This document shows positions 5,549 through 5,943 of a stretch of DNA of 5,943 nucleotides, in pieces. The stretch lies in assembly GCA_937892315.1 (NCBI GenBank), contig CALAVF010000362.1, positions 1 to 5,943 on the forward strand, given 5' to 3'. Under the pieces are notes generated by a model that was not told the DNA's origin, ran no database searches, and was given only the letters and a program-made list of their open reading frames with translations. Position numbers and translations under genes: made by a program. The DNA comes from an uncultured Prevotellaceae bacterium (GTDB lineage: Bacteria > Bacteroidota > Bacteroidia > Bacteroidales > Bacteroidaceae). Every line of letters begins with the position of its first letter. Within the stretch, counting starts at the first letter, position 1.

Positions 5549-5565
5549 AAAAAAGTGTACTTTTG
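5535..5565 (+). promoter_or_regulatory. Predicted promoter of the DUF3127 gene
   Basis: TTTG at 5535-5538 and TACTTTTG at 5558-5565 are separated by 19 bases, again matching the Bacteroidetes consensus. A run of nine A at 5546-5554 lies in the spacer. Expected start is near 5572, leaving a leader of about 35 bases. The -33 element sits inside the spacer of the dnaN promoter on the opposite strand. Confidence 0.75.
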
Positions 5566-5606
5566 TAGCGGTTTTTTGAAAATGAACAACAAATCTACAC
5601 TAAAAT

Positions 5607-5943
5607 ATGGAATTTACAGGAAGAATTATTCAGGCACTTGAGCCACGTGGCGGTGTCTCAAACAGAACTGGCAATCCGTGGAAGATGCAAGACTTTGTCA
5701 TCGAGGAAACGATTGGTCAGTACCCAAAGAGAATGGTGTTTAATGTGTTCGGCGAAGACAACCTCAGCCGCTTCAACATCCAAGTGGGTCAGGAACTCAC
5801 CGTTTCATTCGACATCAACGCCCGCGAATATAATGGACGTTGGTATAATGATGTACGTGTATGGAATGTTGTGCCAGCCACTCCTGCTGCACAGCCCGCT
5901 GCTCAACCTGCAGCCGCTCAGCCAACAGCACCGTTCCCACCAG
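5607..5943 (+). CDS. DUF3127 domain protein, OB-fold-like (3' end outside the window)
   Basis: The ATG at 5607 opens 112 codons without a stop to the window end, so the gene is partial at its 3' side. The first ~90 residues, starting MEFTGRIIQALEP and including QDFVIEETIGQYPKRMVFNV (28-47) and VSFDINAREYNGRWYNDVRV (66-85), match my recollection of DUF3127, a small Bacteroidetes family with an OB-like beta-barrel pattern. From residue 90 the sequence becomes a Pro/Ala/Gln-rich low-complexity tail (ATPAAQPAAQPAAAQ...). That architecture recalls single-stranded DNA-binding protein (compact OB fold plus flexible Pro/Gln-rich tail), but function is not established. It is divergent from dnaN and has its own promoter. 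Confidence 0.85.
   Translation, partial: MEFTGRIIQALEPRGGVSNRTGNPWKMQDFVIEETIGQYPKRMVFNVFGEDNLSRFNIQVGQELTVSFDINAREYNGRWYNDVRVWNVVPATPAAQPAAQPAAAQPTAPFPP

Overview
The window looks like a Bacteroidales chromosome fragment, with a Prevotella-like relative the best guess. The evidence is a Bacteroidetes-type gene set (dnaN, a DEDDh exonuclease, coaBC, and a DUF3127 protein read divergently). Several promoters also match the Bacteroidetes -33 TTTG / -7 TAnnTTTG pattern, and clear Shine-Dalgarno sequences are absent. It may be a complete short contig, because it starts inside one coding fragment and stops inside another gene.

Layout. Bases 1-54 are an exact copy of an internal piece of coaBC (2422-2475). 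At 55 the sequence switches abruptly to the 3' tail of an unrelated + strand gene that ends at 200. Bases 201-526 are AT-rich and non-coding; they hold a 14-bp hairpin, a 12-bp direct repeat, a 9-bp inverted repeat and a promoter. Bases 527-2156 encode a two-gene AbiE-type (type IV toxin-antitoxin, abortive infection) module: an AbiEi-like winged-helix antitoxin/repressor (DUF6088-like) and an AbiEii nucleotidyltransferase toxin, overlapping by 20 bp. Bases 2157-2304 are a short gap in which I see no convincing gene or terminator. Bases 2305-5494 are a minus-strand housekeeping operon read as dnaN, then exonuclease, then coaBC. Bases 5495-5606 hold two overlapping divergent promoters. Bases 5607-5943 are the start of a DUF3127 OB-fold-like gene, cut by the window end.

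How it fits together. The right half is core replication and CoA biosynthesis. The left half is accessory: a phage-defence module next to a broken gene, enclosed by a direct repeat of coaBC coding sequence. The simplest biological reading is that a small defence island sits at the 3' end of coaBC and that the intact coaBC 3' end seen here was duplicated or supplied with it. No integrase or transposase is visible. Because the left repeat copy lies at the very first base, an assembly artefact must be excluded before this is believed. I found no wholly new system. The most interesting points are the repeat-bounded AbiE island, its candidate operators, the interlocked dnaN/DUF3127 promoters, and the substituted catalytic residues in the CoaC domain.
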